A stretch of DNA of 64,000 bases, from positions 3,047,029-3,111,028 of the forward strand of contig NZ_CH902578.1 of assembly GCF_000152805.1 (NCBI RefSeq). Reading direction: 5' to 3'. Numbering within the stretch: position 1 is the first letter of the stretch; each line of letters begins with the position of its first letter. Positions 15,939-25,505 of this stretch are shown here, one piece after another. The stretch is from Maritimibacter alkaliphilus HTCC2654 (GTDB taxonomy: Bacteria > Pseudomonadota > Alphaproteobacteria > Rhodobacterales > Rhodobacteraceae). The notes beneath the pieces are model-generated. The model saw only the letters and a program-made list of their open reading frames with translations. It ran no database searches and had not been told where the DNA came from. Position numbers and translations under genes: made by a program.

Positions 15939-16550
15939 TTTTCGGGACAACGCTTCGCGAAAACGGACCGCCCGCCTGACGAGGGTCAGGACCGTCCCGA
16001 TCAAAACCACCCAAAGCGCAAGTTCCAAGGTCGCATGACCGGCGATCCGGGGCAGCGCAATGGCCAGAAGCGCCGCGACGGTCATAGCCGCCATGCGGTG
16101 CGGTTTCGCCATCGGGCCTGAGAAATCCGCTTCCAGCCCCTGCGCGACACGTGCTTCACGGACATAGGCCGTGCCGACGGCGACCGATCCGACCGCCCAA
16201 CCGAGCGCGGGGTTGTCGACGGCAAGACCCGCACCGACGAGTATGGCGACATCCGCGATCCGGTCGGGAAACTCGTTCCAGAACGCGCCGTCCGCGGACG
16301 CTTTCCCCCCTTCGACCGCCACCATGCCGTCGAGCAGATTGCACAGTAGGCGCAACTGGATCGCTGCGGCCGCAACCACCAGCCACCCATCGGCGACACC
16401 GCGCGATGCCCAGAACGCCACACAGGCGAGGCCGGCGAACAGCACGGAAGCCTTCGAGATCGCGTTCGGCGTGACCCGCGTCCGGGCCAGCCCGCGTGCC
16501 AGTGCTTTGGCCCAGCCCGCGCTGCGTGTCGCAAGCGGGCGGCGGGTCAC
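15936..16550 (-). CDS. CDP-alcohol phosphatidyltransferase family protein
   Basis: A 204-residue membrane enzyme. The start is the GTG at 16550, which overlaps the upstream stop as GTGA; the open frame runs on without coding character. It transfers a CDP-activated diacylglycerol or alcohol to form a phospholipid. The signature region is N71-x2-D74-G75-x2-A78-V79-x8-G88-x3-N92-x3-D96, so the first and third Asp and the Arg of the canonical motif are replaced by Asn, Asn and Val. Several hydrophobic helices surround it. It is last in an operon with a small membrane protein, CdsA-like and PlsC-like genes. The alcohol acceptor is unknown. Confidence 0.82.
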   Translation of the reverse strand: MTRRPLATRSAGWAKALARGLARTRVTPNAISKASVLFAGLACVAFWASRGVADGWLVVAAAAIQLRLLCNLLDGMVAVEGGKASADGAFWNEFPDRIADVAILVGAGLAVDNPALGWAVGSVAVGTAYVREARVAQGLEADFSGPMAKPHRMAAMTVAALLAIALPRIAGHATLELALWVVLIGTVLTLVRRAVRFREALSRK

Positions 16551-16924
16551 TGTGCCCGGCTCGGTGCGAAGGACCGCCGAAGGGTGAAAGTGTATGTCGC
16601 GCCATAGATCGTGGCGACCGTGAAGGGCACGATAACCGTGGCCCAGAAGGCGGGCGTGCCTGCGAGCGTGTGGATCACGGTGAGCATGGTGGCCGAAATC
16701 GTGCTTGCCGCAAGCGTCGGCGGCAGCACGCCCGTCGTGCGTTGGGCCACCCATTCCAGCGCTTTCTTGATGAAGAACGTCATCGTGCCCGTGATCGCCC
16801 CCTGCACCAGCCCGGCGATCAGGGCGGCCGGCCAAGGATGACCGAGGTTCGCGATGAAGGCCCAGCCCCCCATCAGGAGAACGCCCGCAAGGACGTGAGC
16901 GATATTCGAATGCAGAACTGCCAT
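16547..16924 (-). CDS. Small membrane protein in phospholipid operon
   Basis: A 125-residue protein with three or four hydrophobic helices (IAHVLAGVLLMGGWAFI; AALIAGLVQGAITGTMTFFI; TISATMLTVIHTLAG; FWATVIVPFTVATIYGATYTF). No catalytic motif is visible. It overlaps the CDP-alcohol phosphotransferase start by 4 bp and shares 1 bp with the CdsA-like stop, so it is translationally coupled to lipid synthesis genes. It may be a scaffold, a transporter or a membrane-bound accessory; this is inference from context. Confidence 0.7.
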   Translation of the reverse strand: MAVLHSNIAHVLAGVLLMGGWAFIANLGHPWPAALIAGLVQGAITGTMTFFIKKALEWVAQRTTGVLPPTLAASTISATMLTVIHTLAGTPAFWATVIVPFTVATIYGATYTFTLRRSFAPSRAQ

Positions 16925-17868
16925 TAGACCGACCAGAAATACCTTACGACGTGGAAAAATACGGGCGCGGAAAACACAACGGAATCAAGACGATCGGTAA
17001 AGCCTCCGTGGCCTGCGATCAAGTGCCCCCAGTCCTTTACGCCCTTATCCCTTTTGATAGCCGACATTACCAATCCGCCGAAGAATCCCATGAGAGTGAC
17101 GAGAATGGCAAGTAAGGCTGCCTGCCATATGGCGAAGGGCGTGAGCCATGCGAGGAGCGCCCCGAGGGCCGAGGCCGAAAGGACGCCGCCTGCGAACCCC
17201 TCCCACGTTTTCGACGGTGACAGGGACGGGGCCACCGGGTGACGCCCGATCAGCTTGCCCCAGACGTATTGCAGCACGTCCGAGCCCTGAACGACGACGA
17301 CGAGCCATGCGATCAGCAGCACTTCGCGGCCTTCGAAGCCCGGAATGTCCAGCGTCAGAAGCGCCGGAACGTGGGAGGCGGCGAAAACCGCGACCATCAG
17401 GCCCCATTGGGTTTCGGCCACGCGGCTCAGAAAACGCGAGGTGTCGCCGCGCAGGGCGACGAGGATCGGCATGAAAAGGAAGGCGTAGACCGGGATGAAG
17501 ATCGAATAGAGGCCATACCAGTCGATGTAGATCAGCCAGTATTGCACCGGGATGACGACGAAGAACGATACCAGAAGCGCCCAGTGGTCGGCGCGGGCCT
17601 TGACGGTGAGGGTCAGGAACTCGCGCAGTGCCGCAAAGGACATCAGTGCGAACAGAACGACGACGCCGATACGACCGAACAGAAGCGCGAGCGCCAGAAG
17701 GATCACCATCGCCCACCACGAATTGATTCGGGCGTTCAGGTTTTCGATGACCGTGTTCGTGCCGTCCGCGTCGAAGCGACGGCGCAGCACCTCACCAAGG
17801 CCTGACGCCAGCGACAGAACCACCACGACGGCGAGCAGGAGGCGAAAGAACTCTTCGGGGGCGTTCAT
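16924..17868 (-). CDS. Phosphatidate cytidylyltransferase (CdsA-like)
   Basis: A 314-residue polytopic protein that matches the CDP-diacylglycerol synthase signature near its end: SAIKRDKGVKDWGHLIAGHGGFTDRLD, with the KD, HGG and DR-x-D positions conserved and one Pro/Gly replaced by Ala. An earlier SPSKTWEGFAGG is also family-typical. It makes CDP-diacylglycerol from phosphatidate and CTP. It sits in a coupled operon between PlsC-like and CDP-alcohol phosphotransferase genes, so it is probably a dedicated second copy rather than the housekeeping cdsA, which normally sits with uppS, dxr and bamA. Confidence 0.88.
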   Translation of the reverse strand: MNAPEEFFRLLLAVVVVLSLASGLGEVLRRRFDADGTNTVIENLNARINSWWAMVILLALALLFGRIGVVVLFALMSFAALREFLTLTVKARADHWALLVSFFVVIPVQYWLIYIDWYGLYSIFIPVYAFLFMPILVALRGDTSRFLSRVAETQWGLMVAVFAASHVPALLTLDIPGFEGREVLLIAWLVVVVQGSDVLQYVWGKLIGRHPVAPSLSPSKTWEGFAGGVLSASALGALLAWLTPFAIWQAALLAILVTLMGFFGGLVMSAIKRDKGVKDWGHLIAGHGGFTDRLDSVVFSAPVFFHVVRYFWSV

Positions 17869-18521
17869 GCGTCACGCTCCGGCTTGAGGGCGACCAACGC
17901 CTGTTCGGCTCGCTTCAGGAACGCCTCTTTCGTTTCCCCGTCGCCCAGATGGATCGGCGTGCCATAGGTGACCGTGCACAGCAGCGGCACCGGAACGATC
18001 TCGCCCTTGGGCAGGATGGCATTCAGGTTTTCGATCCACGTCGGCACGAGATCCACCTTGGGCCGTTTCGAGGCGACGTGGAACAGCCCCGTCTTGAACG
18101 GCAGGAGCGGTTCGGGCCCCATGTTGCGCCCGCCTTCGGGAAACAGGATCAGACTGGAGCCTTCGTCCAGCGCGCCGACCATGAGCTCGACAGGGTCTTC
18201 CGCCCGGTTTTCGGGGTTCCGGTCGATGAGCACGGCGCGAAACACGTCGCGACCGGCGAACGCGCGAAGCGGCGACTTGAGCCAGTAGTCGGCGGCGGCC
18301 ACGGGCCGGGTGCGGTCACGTAAAGCAGGGGGCAGGACGGCCCATGCGAGCACGAAATCCCCGTTCGACGTGTGGTTGGCGTAATAGATGCGTTGGGCGG
18401 GAACCGGGTCGATCCCCGCCCAGATCGCCCTAGGGGCCGTGACCAGCCGGGCGAATAGAACGATGGCATGTCCTGCGACGAGCGCCGCGAAGGCTTTCAG
18501 TCCTCGCAGCGCCCGGTGCAT
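17865..18521 (-). CDS. 1-acyl-sn-glycerol-3-phosphate acyltransferase-like (PlsC family)
   Basis: The ATG at 18521 shares one base with the upstream carbonic-anhydrase TGA, giving 218 residues. One N-terminal hydrophobic helix anchors it to membrane. It has the acyltransferase motifs NHTSNGD (HX4D) and FPEGGRN (FPEGxR). It would acylate lysophosphatidate or a related lysolipid with acyl-CoA/ACP, supplying phosphatidate to the CdsA-like enzyme next in the operon. Confidence 0.88.
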   Translation of the reverse strand: MHRALRGLKAFAALVAGHAIVLFARLVTAPRAIWAGIDPVPAQRIYYANHTSNGDFVLAWAVLPPALRDRTRPVAAADYWLKSPLRAFAGRDVFRAVLIDRNPENRAEDPVELMVGALDEGSSLILFPEGGRNMGPEPLLPFKTGLFHVASKRPKVDLVPTWIENLNAILPKGEIVPVPLLCTVTYGTPIHLGDGETKEAFLKRAEQALVALKPERDA

Positions 18522-19171
18522 CAGACCGGCTGGAAGGAGTCGGTTTCGGTTTCGTAGAACAACAGCCCGCCTTCCCCGATGTCGTGCCACAGGCCATGCA
18601 GCGAAAGCTCTTCCTTCTTCACGGCGTCCGCCACGAAGGGGAAGGTCATCAGGTTGTCGAGCGACACCTTCACGGCTTCTTTTTCAAGGTGATCGACGCA
18701 ATCCTGCCCGGAGTGGTGATCCTTGATCCGGTCGTAACCCGGTTGCAGCACGTCCATCCAGCGACCGACGAAACTTTCGGGCGCCTTCAGTTCGGGCGCG
18801 GCGCCGGTGGCCATGTCGTAGAAGCCTTTGACGCCCCCGCAGGACGAATGGCCGATCACGATGACATGCGCGACCTTGAGTGCCGTGACGGCGTACTCGA
18901 TGGTCGCCGAGGTGCCGTGCCGATTCCCGTCCGGTTCATAGGGCGGCACGAGGTTCGCGATGTTGCGGTGAATGAAGAATTCACCCTGATCGGCGCCGAA
19001 AATCGACGTCACGTGCACGCGGCTGTCGCAGCAGGAAATAATCATCGCGCGGGGATGCTGCCCCTCGCTCGCCAATCGGCGATACCATGATTTGTTCTCG
19101 GAATAGCTCGTCGCTTTCCAGCCTTGGTAACGCTGGACAAGATATTTCGGAAGCGGTCTCGCGTGGTCCAT
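18521..19171 (-). CDS. Beta-class carbonic anhydrase
   Basis: A 216-residue enzyme interconverting CO2 and bicarbonate. The zinc ligands and Asp/Arg dyad are visible: CCDSRV early, and HSSCGGVKGF with the H-x2-C pair. The conserved Gly-rich RNIANLVPP region is present. Length fits bacterial beta-CA. It is first of the five-gene operon; bicarbonate feeds acetyl-CoA carboxylase, which may explain its coupling to lipid genes, though that is inference. Confidence 0.93.
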   Translation of the reverse strand: MDHARPLPKYLVQRYQGWKATSYSENKSWYRRLASEGQHPRAMIISCCDSRVHVTSIFGADQGEFFIHRNIANLVPPYEPDGNRHGTSATIEYAVTALKVAHVIVIGHSSCGGVKGFYDMATGAAPELKAPESFVGRWMDVLQPGYDRIKDHHSGQDCVDHLEKEAVKVSLDNLMTFPFVADAVKKEELSLHGLWHDIGEGGLLFYETETDSFQPV

Positions 19172-19313
19172 GCTTCTCCCCGTTGTTGCGCGCGGTCAAA
19201 GCTGTTTAGGCGGATTTTTCGGGAAATTCGAGTGATTTCAAGATCACGCGGAAACCTTTTCTTGAGGCTGAGGGTGCACGGTTCATGCGCTTTGAGGGGA
19301 AAGGGTGAAGGTG

Positions 19314-19691
19314 ATGTCAGTTGCCGTTTTGAAATTGGCCGAAGCGGTCGCGCTCGACCGCGACCAGTTGGAGGTGCTTTACCGGCAATTGGGTCCGGTC
19401 GGGGCCGACAAGGTCGTGCAGCACGCGCTCGAGGAATTGTCGGCGCTGCTCGAAGCCCTGCCGGGGGATTATCGCGATGGACGCTTCGACGATCTCACGG
19501 CCGGGGCGCGCGCGCTTGCCGCCGTGGCGCAGCAGGTCGGCATGACAAAGCTTGCGCGCGTGTCGCGTGATTTGTCCGATCTCTCCTCCGGGCGCGACGC
19601 CCCGGCGCTGGGCGCTGTCATCGCGCGGCTGGAACGGATCGGGGATCGGTCACTGGTCGCTGTCTGGGATATGTCGGACGGGATCGGCTAA
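19314..19691 (+). CDS. Hypothetical HPt-like helical protein
   Basis: A 125-residue protein from the ATG at 19314 (a GTG at 19305 is also in frame). Its helical segment ARALAAVAQQVGMTKLARVSRDLSDL closely follows the shape of the histidine-phosphotransfer motif AHxLKGxAxxLGxxxLxxxxxxLE, but the phosphoacceptor His is Arg and the Lys-Gly is Ala-Ala. It may be a degenerate HPt domain that binds response regulators without phosphotransfer. It sits alone upstream of the aminopeptidase gene. Confidence 0.55.
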   Translation: MSVAVLKLAEAVALDRDQLEVLYRQLGPVGADKVVQHALEELSALLEALPGDYRDGRFDDLTAGARALAAVAQQVGMTKLARVSRDLSDLSSGRDAPALGAVIARLERIGDRSLVAVWDMSDGIG

Positions 19692-19775
19692 GGGGCGCAG
19701 GCCCCGCGCGGCCCCCGTTGCAGGTGCCCGCACATGGGATAGGGTGGCGCGGTCGACAATCTGACCGGAGCCAAC

Positions 19776-21157
<1,382 letters not shown>

Positions 21158-21161
<4 letters not shown>

Positions 21162-22036
21162 CCGACCGACGGCTTCTGAAATCGAACGGTCGCGTCGCGC
21201 ATGTGTCGTTGCGGGGTCAGGTCGACGCGGAAGCCTTTGTCCAAGGCGAGCGGCGGAGTGTGGCCGTTCCCGTCGCCACGCTCAGAGATGCCTTGGACCC
21301 CGCCAAACGTCTGCGGGAACTGGTGCTCCACGACACCTTCGTCGTGCTCGACGAGACGGATGGGCGCTGCTTCGGGTTTGCCGAGAAAGACGGCTATGTC
21401 GGCACCATCGCGTCCGACCTGCTCGCCGAACCCGGTTTTGAGCCGACCCACGTCGTCTCGGCGCGTCAGAGCTATCTGGTCGGTTCGCCCGAACTCAAGA
21501 CCGGAGACGAGGCTTTGCCGATTTCGCACGGCTCCCGACTGACCGTCTTCGCAACGCATGAGGGCGGTCGTTGGGGCGAGGTGGACATGCGGCGGCGCCC
21601 GAGCGAGATCGACAGGCACAAGACCGGACGCACGCAATATGTGCCCATGGCGCACCTGCGGCCCATCGCCGAGGTCGAAAGCGATCCGGTCGCTGTCGCC
21701 GAGCGGTTTCTGGGAACGCCTTATCTGTGGGGCGGGAATTCCGGGTTCGGACTGGATTGTTCAGGGCTGGTTCAGGCCGCTTTTCTCGCCTGCGGTCTGA
21801 CTTGTCCGGGTGACAGCGACATGCAGATGTCACTCGGTGAAGCTGCCGAAGGTCCGGCGCGGCGCGGCGATCTTCTGTTCTGGAAGGGTCATGTCGCGAT
21901 GGTCGCGGACGAGACGCGGATCATCCATGCCAACGCCCGTGCGATGGGGGTCACATACGAGGACATGGAGGCGGCGATTGCAAGGATCGAAGCGCAGGGC
22001 GATGGCCCGGTGACGGCGCATCGGCGCCTGCCGTAA
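21158..22036 (+). CDS. NlpC/P60 family cell-wall peptidase
   Basis: A 292-residue protein from the GTG at 21158, coupled to the upstream aminopeptidase. The N-terminal half carries SH3-like repeats. The C-terminal NlpC/P60 domain shows the catalytic Cys in GGNSGFGLDCSGLVQAAF, the His in DLLFWKGHVAMV, and the third residue in IIHANA. It cleaves gamma-D-Glu-meso-DAP-type bonds in murein peptides. No signal peptide is seen, suggesting recycling of imported muropeptides in the cytosol, in keeping with its coupling to an aminopeptidase. Confidence 0.9.
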
Positions 22037-22372
22037 TCACTCGACCGCGCGGATCAGCTTGCGTTCGAGCACGCGGAGCACCGTCTTGAGGTCCGCGCCA
22101 CGTTTCAGGATCTGCCCGTCCATGCCGATGACCGAATACTGGCCCTGCTTTCCGCGCAGCTTCGGCCGTTTCTCGATCCGGTAAAGCGGGTTTTCGGCGG
22201 CTCTGCGGAACACCGAAAAGATCGCGACGTCTTTCAGGAAACTCATGCCGTAGTCGCGCCATTCGCCGGCGGCGACCATGCGTCCGTATAGGCCAAGAAT
22301 GATGGAGAGCTCGTGGCGGTTGAATGCCACCTTCTCGTCTACGTTACGAGGGAACGGAGTGGGCGCGTTCAT
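22037..22372 (-). CDS. DUF2794 domain-containing protein
   Basis: A 111-residue protein with the alphaproteobacterial DUF2794 signature: FNRHELSIILGLYGRMVAAGEWRDY, RRAAENPLYRIEKRP, and ILKRGADLKTVLRVLERK. Function is unknown. It is convergent and adjacent to the NlpC/P60 gene, with a 345-bp gene-free region upstream. Confidence 0.88.
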   Translation of the reverse strand: MNAPTPFPRNVDEKVAFNRHELSIILGLYGRMVAAGEWRDYGMSFLKDVAIFSVFRRAAENPLYRIEKRPKLRGKQGQYSVIGMDGQILKRGADLKTVLRVLERKLIRAVE

Positions 22373-22717
22373 AGGGTAAGCCTGCGCCCAATTCGACGGT
22401 AAATCAATCCCCGGATGAGTGCGCCCGATTCACGACACAAAAAGACCGCTGGTTTACCGCGGGTCGCCCAAAATGGCGCCGCGATTGGTATGCAAACCTG
22501 ACCCTCGAAGCGCAAGCTTCCCCGGTGCCGCGTCAACAGCCCCCACCCAGTTTGCGGCGCCGGGATCCAAAACCCCACCCCAAGCGGTGGGGTTTTGCAT
22601 TTTTTCGCCTATGCGCCGGAAACAAGGGCGCTGGTTTTGCTTGATTGTGTTGGTGTTTTGCGCGGGGCGGGCTGCTCCGCCTTGCAACGCTGGGCCGCCT
22701 TGCGAAATTCAGAGGCT
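22373..22717. other. Gene-free region with strong terminator hairpin
   Basis: This 345-bp stretch lies between the DUF2794 start and the 3' end of the AEC transporter gene. No ORF with coding character was seen. It holds the DUF2794 promoter on the minus strand and the strong hairpin at 22569-22605. The right-hand part is GC-rich with imperfect repeats. A small RNA read rightward and ending at that hairpin is possible but unproven. Confidence 0.45.
22569..22605. terminator. Strong bidirectional-type intrinsic terminator
   Basis: A perfect 11-bp stem AAAACCCCACC (22569-22579) / GGTGGGGTTTT (22586-22596) is followed on the plus strand by GCATTTTTT. On the minus strand the stem itself provides the T tract, so it can also end the AEC transporter transcript. 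Confidence 0.85.
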
Positions 22718-23641
22718 TCAGCCCACCAGCGCGATGACGCCCGCGACCGTGAAGATCGACACGGCGGTCGAGACGAGGATCGCCGCCGACACGCGCATCG
22801 GTGCCACCCCGTAATGCTGGGCGAGGATGAAGACGTTGCCTGCAACGGGCAGGGCCGCCGTCGCGATCATGACCTTGGCCGAGAAGGCGTCGAGCGTGAA
22901 TACGAAGATCGCCATGACGGCCACCGCCGCGGGGTGCAGGACCAGTTTGGCGAAGGACAGCCAGACCGCGACCGACAGCCGTTCGGCCGATTTCGAGGCG
23001 AGCGAGGCGCCGATGGCGAAGAGCGCGCCGGGGGTGGCCGCCGCGCCCAGAAGCGTCAGCATTTCGGTGACGGGGCCGGGGAGCGGAATGCCCGTGGCCG
23101 ACCACGAAAAACCGGCGACGATGGACACGATCATCGGGTTCTTCACCAGCCCCATCGCCACGGTGCCCAGAACCTTGGGGCTGACACGTCCGTCACGCGT
23201 TCCCGTGATGAGGATCACGATGAGCGACGAGAATACGACGAGGTCCACGGCAAGGCACAGCATGACCGGCCCGATCGCCTCTTCCCCGAACAGAAGCGCC
23301 AGCATGGGCACGCCAAGGAAGCCGGTGTTGCCGATCACGGCGCATTGCGCCTCGACCGCGGCCTGTTCCACGCCGATGCGGCGAACGAGGGCGATGATGG
23401 TCGCGACGATGTAGATGGCCGAGGTGCCGATCAGGTAGGCCCAGATGAACGGCCAGCTCACCACGTCGCCCAGATTGAGCGTGGCCGAGAACCTGAGCAA
23501 CATCGCCGACAGGGCGAAGTAGAACACGAACTTGGTCAGTGCCGCCGTCGCCGCTTCCGAGAAAAAGCCCGTGCGCCCCGCGAGATAGCCAAGCGCGATC
23601 ACGGCGAAGAAGGGAAGAACCTGGATAAGGACAGCGACCAT
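22718..23641 (-). CDS. AEC family transporter
   Basis: A 307-residue inner-membrane protein with about ten transmembrane segments in the two-repeat auxin-efflux-carrier (AEC) layout. Recognisable features are GYLAGRTGFFSE near the start, and NTGFLGVPML and KNPMIVSIVAGF in the middle. AEC proteins move small organic acids such as malate or malonate; the substrate here is unknown. It lies 38 bp downstream of imuB on the same strand and may be cotranscribed. Confidence 0.85.
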   Translation of the reverse strand: MVAVLIQVLPFFAVIALGYLAGRTGFFSEAATAALTKFVFYFALSAMLLRFSATLNLGDVVSWPFIWAYLIGTSAIYIVATIIALVRRIGVEQAAVEAQCAVIGNTGFLGVPMLALLFGEEAIGPVMLCLAVDLVVFSSLIVILITGTRDGRVSPKVLGTVAMGLVKNPMIVSIVAGFSWSATGIPLPGPVTEMLTLLGAAATPGALFAIGASLASKSAERLSVAVWLSFAKLVLHPAAVAVMAIFVFTLDAFSAKVMIATAALPVAGNVFILAQHYGVAPMRVSAAILVSTAVSIFTVAGVIALVG

Positions 23642-23679
23642 GACCTGCCCCTAGCATGACCTGCGGGCGGCCACCATCC

Positions 23680-25329
23680 TCAAGCGAAGGCGCCGTGACA
23701 GAACCATCCGGCGCTCTGCGCGGCACCGTGGGCGAAGTAGAGCCACAGCCGTTCGCCCCGCGTCGTCGTCACCACCCAGTAGTCGCGCTGCCCGGTGCGC
23801 CAGGCGGGATCGTCCAGCCACCATTCCGGGGCGAGCCGTTCCGGGCCAAAGGCGCTGGCCACCCCGTGATCGCGTCCGCGCCAGCGAAAGGTTTCGGGTA
23901 GATGGGGCAGATCGGGGATCATCACCGGCTCCGGCGGCCACATCCTGAGCGGCCGTTCGCGGGCCGGGGCCTGCCAGTTCGTCGCGGGCTGGGAAAAGGC
24001 GGCGGCAAGCACGGTGGCGCCCTTTTCGGGGATATGGCTTTCGGCCGGGTGCAGGCGCACCATCGCCTCCAGCCCCAGCCGCGTGCCGATCCGCCCCAGA
24101 AGGTCGTCGAGCGCCGCGCCCGGACCACGGTTCGACACGGTCGCGCCCGCCTCCAGATGCCCGCGATGCTGGGTGGCGTGCACCGGCTCGTGACTGGTCA
24201 CAACCAGCCGCACCGCGTCGATGCCGAAGCCCGCGTCGACGTCGGACAGCTTCATGCCCAACAGCGGACGCATCCGGTGCGGGTCGGCGGTGGGGCGGGC
24301 CAGCCCGATCTCGACCGCCTGCATGGTGTGGTCGGTCCGCGAGAATTCGACCCTGACCCGCCGTGCGCCCCGGCCCGCGCGGGTCAGGCGGTCGCACAGT
24401 TCCGGCAGCAGGCGGTCGAAACAGGCGAGCAGATCCTCCTCCAGCCCGATGGGGTCGGGCAGGCCCATGCGCACGGCGAAGCGCACCGGCGGACGGGCGG
24501 GCGAGACGGGTTCGGGTTCGACGCCCAGCGCCTGATCCAGCCGGCGCACCATGTGCCGTCCGAACCGGCGGGCCAGACCTGCGCGCGGCGTGCCGAACAG
24601 GTCGTCGATCCGGCGCAGCCCCAGCCGCGTCAGCCCCTCGACCGTCTCCGTTTCAAGCCGGAGCGCGGCGACGGGCAGGGGGCCGATGGCCTGTCTGGTC
24701 TGTCCCACGGGCGCGATGCGCGGGGCGACCGACTGCGTGGCGGGCTTGGGGGCCGTGCCGCCGCGCGTCCAGTGTTTGCGCTTCACGGCACGGGATCGTG
24801 TCGCGCGCGCCTCCTGATCGATGGCGTCGCCGGAGCGGTGGCCGCTGCCCGCCACATTCGCGAACCGCGCCAGCGCCCATGCCGCGCCCAGCGTGTCGGC
24901 CAGCCCCAGCCGAACGGTCAGCCCCAGCGTGGTGCATTCCCGGTCGATCTCGGCGGCAAGCTCGTCTTCGCCGCCGAACAGATGCGCGCAGCCGGTGATG
25001 TCGAGGATCAGGCCGTCGGGGGCCTCTTCCGAGACCCACGGGCTGAAACGCCCCGCCCAGCGGCGGAGCGTGGTGAGGAACGCGGCCTCGGCCACCGGAT
25101 TGGCGGGCCGCGAGGTGAGGCCCGGACACATCGCCCGCCCGTCGCGCAGAGGCTGGCCAAGGCTCAGGCCCGCCGCCTGCGCTTCCGCGTTCATCGAGGC
25201 GATCACCTGCGCCCCGCGCTGATCCTCGACCACGACGAAAGGCCCCGCGGGCAGGCCGCGATCGAGGCGCAGCAGGCGCTCGGCGGCGAGGCGGGGGAAC
25301 CACAGCGACAGATGGCGTTTGGCAGGCAT
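23680..25329 (-). CDS. imuB: ImuB-like Y-family DNA polymerase homologue
   Basis: A 549-residue DinB/ImuB-related protein. It begins KRHLSLWFPRLAAERLLR, with MNAEAQAAGLSLGQPLRDGRAMCPGL in the palm and DGLILDITGCAHLFGGED where polymerases carry catalytic acidic residues. In ImuB proteins these are partly lost and the protein acts as a beta-clamp hub for DnaE2 in SOS mutagenesis. The C-terminal end is long, as usual for ImuB. The start at 25329 lies 22 bp after an SOS box. The usual imuA and dnaE2 neighbours are absent: cytochrome c lies upstream and an AEC transporter downstream. Confidence 0.85.
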   Translation of the reverse strand: MPAKRHLSLWFPRLAAERLLRLDRGLPAGPFVVVEDQRGAQVIASMNAEAQAAGLSLGQPLRDGRAMCPGLTSRPANPVAEAAFLTTLRRWAGRFSPWVSEEAPDGLILDITGCAHLFGGEDELAAEIDRECTTLGLTVRLGLADTLGAAWALARFANVAGSGHRSGDAIDQEARATRSRAVKRKHWTRGGTAPKPATQSVAPRIAPVGQTRQAIGPLPVAALRLETETVEGLTRLGLRRIDDLFGTPRAGLARRFGRHMVRRLDQALGVEPEPVSPARPPVRFAVRMGLPDPIGLEEDLLACFDRLLPELCDRLTRAGRGARRVRVEFSRTDHTMQAVEIGLARPTADPHRMRPLLGMKLSDVDAGFGIDAVRLVVTSHEPVHATQHRGHLEAGATVSNRGPGAALDDLLGRIGTRLGLEAMVRLHPAESHIPEKGATVLAAAFSQPATNWQAPARERPLRMWPPEPVMIPDLPHLPETFRWRGRDHGVASAFGPERLAPEWWLDDPAWRTGQRDYWVVTTTRGERLWLYFAHGAAQSAGWFCHGAFA

Positions 25330-25351
25330 GGCGGGCGGCAGCGCGGCTAAT

Positions 25352-25366
25352 GTTCACTTAATGTTC
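25352..25366 (-). promoter_or_regulatory. Alphaproteobacterial SOS (LexA) box of imuB
   Basis: The plus strand reads GTTC (25352-25355), seven bases, GTTC (25363-25366), an exact match to the GTTC-N7-GTTC LexA box of alphaproteobacteria. It lies 22 bp upstream of the imuB ATG on the minus strand, where it should overlap the promoter. Confidence 0.85.
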
Positions 25367-25505
25367 TCATAGGCGAACCGCAGGGCCGGAGTCGAGTCCC
25401 GGCAGTCCCCCGCCTCCTGACGGGGATGTGACTATGCAATCATGCCGCACCCGCTAAGGTGACCCGAAGACGCGCAAAACATATTGATCGCAAAGGGAAA
25501 TCCAG

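Noticed and set aside
24653-25357. A frame overlapping the start of imuB that could have been imuA
   Set aside because: Very Arg/Pro/Ala-rich, no RecA-like motif, and it lies inside the imuB coding sequence in another frame.
25380-25410. A tRNA T-arm-like hairpin (GCCGG/CCGGC around AGTCGAGTC)
   Set aside because: The loop has nine bases rather than seven, and no matching acceptor strand, D arm or anticodon arm is found upstream.
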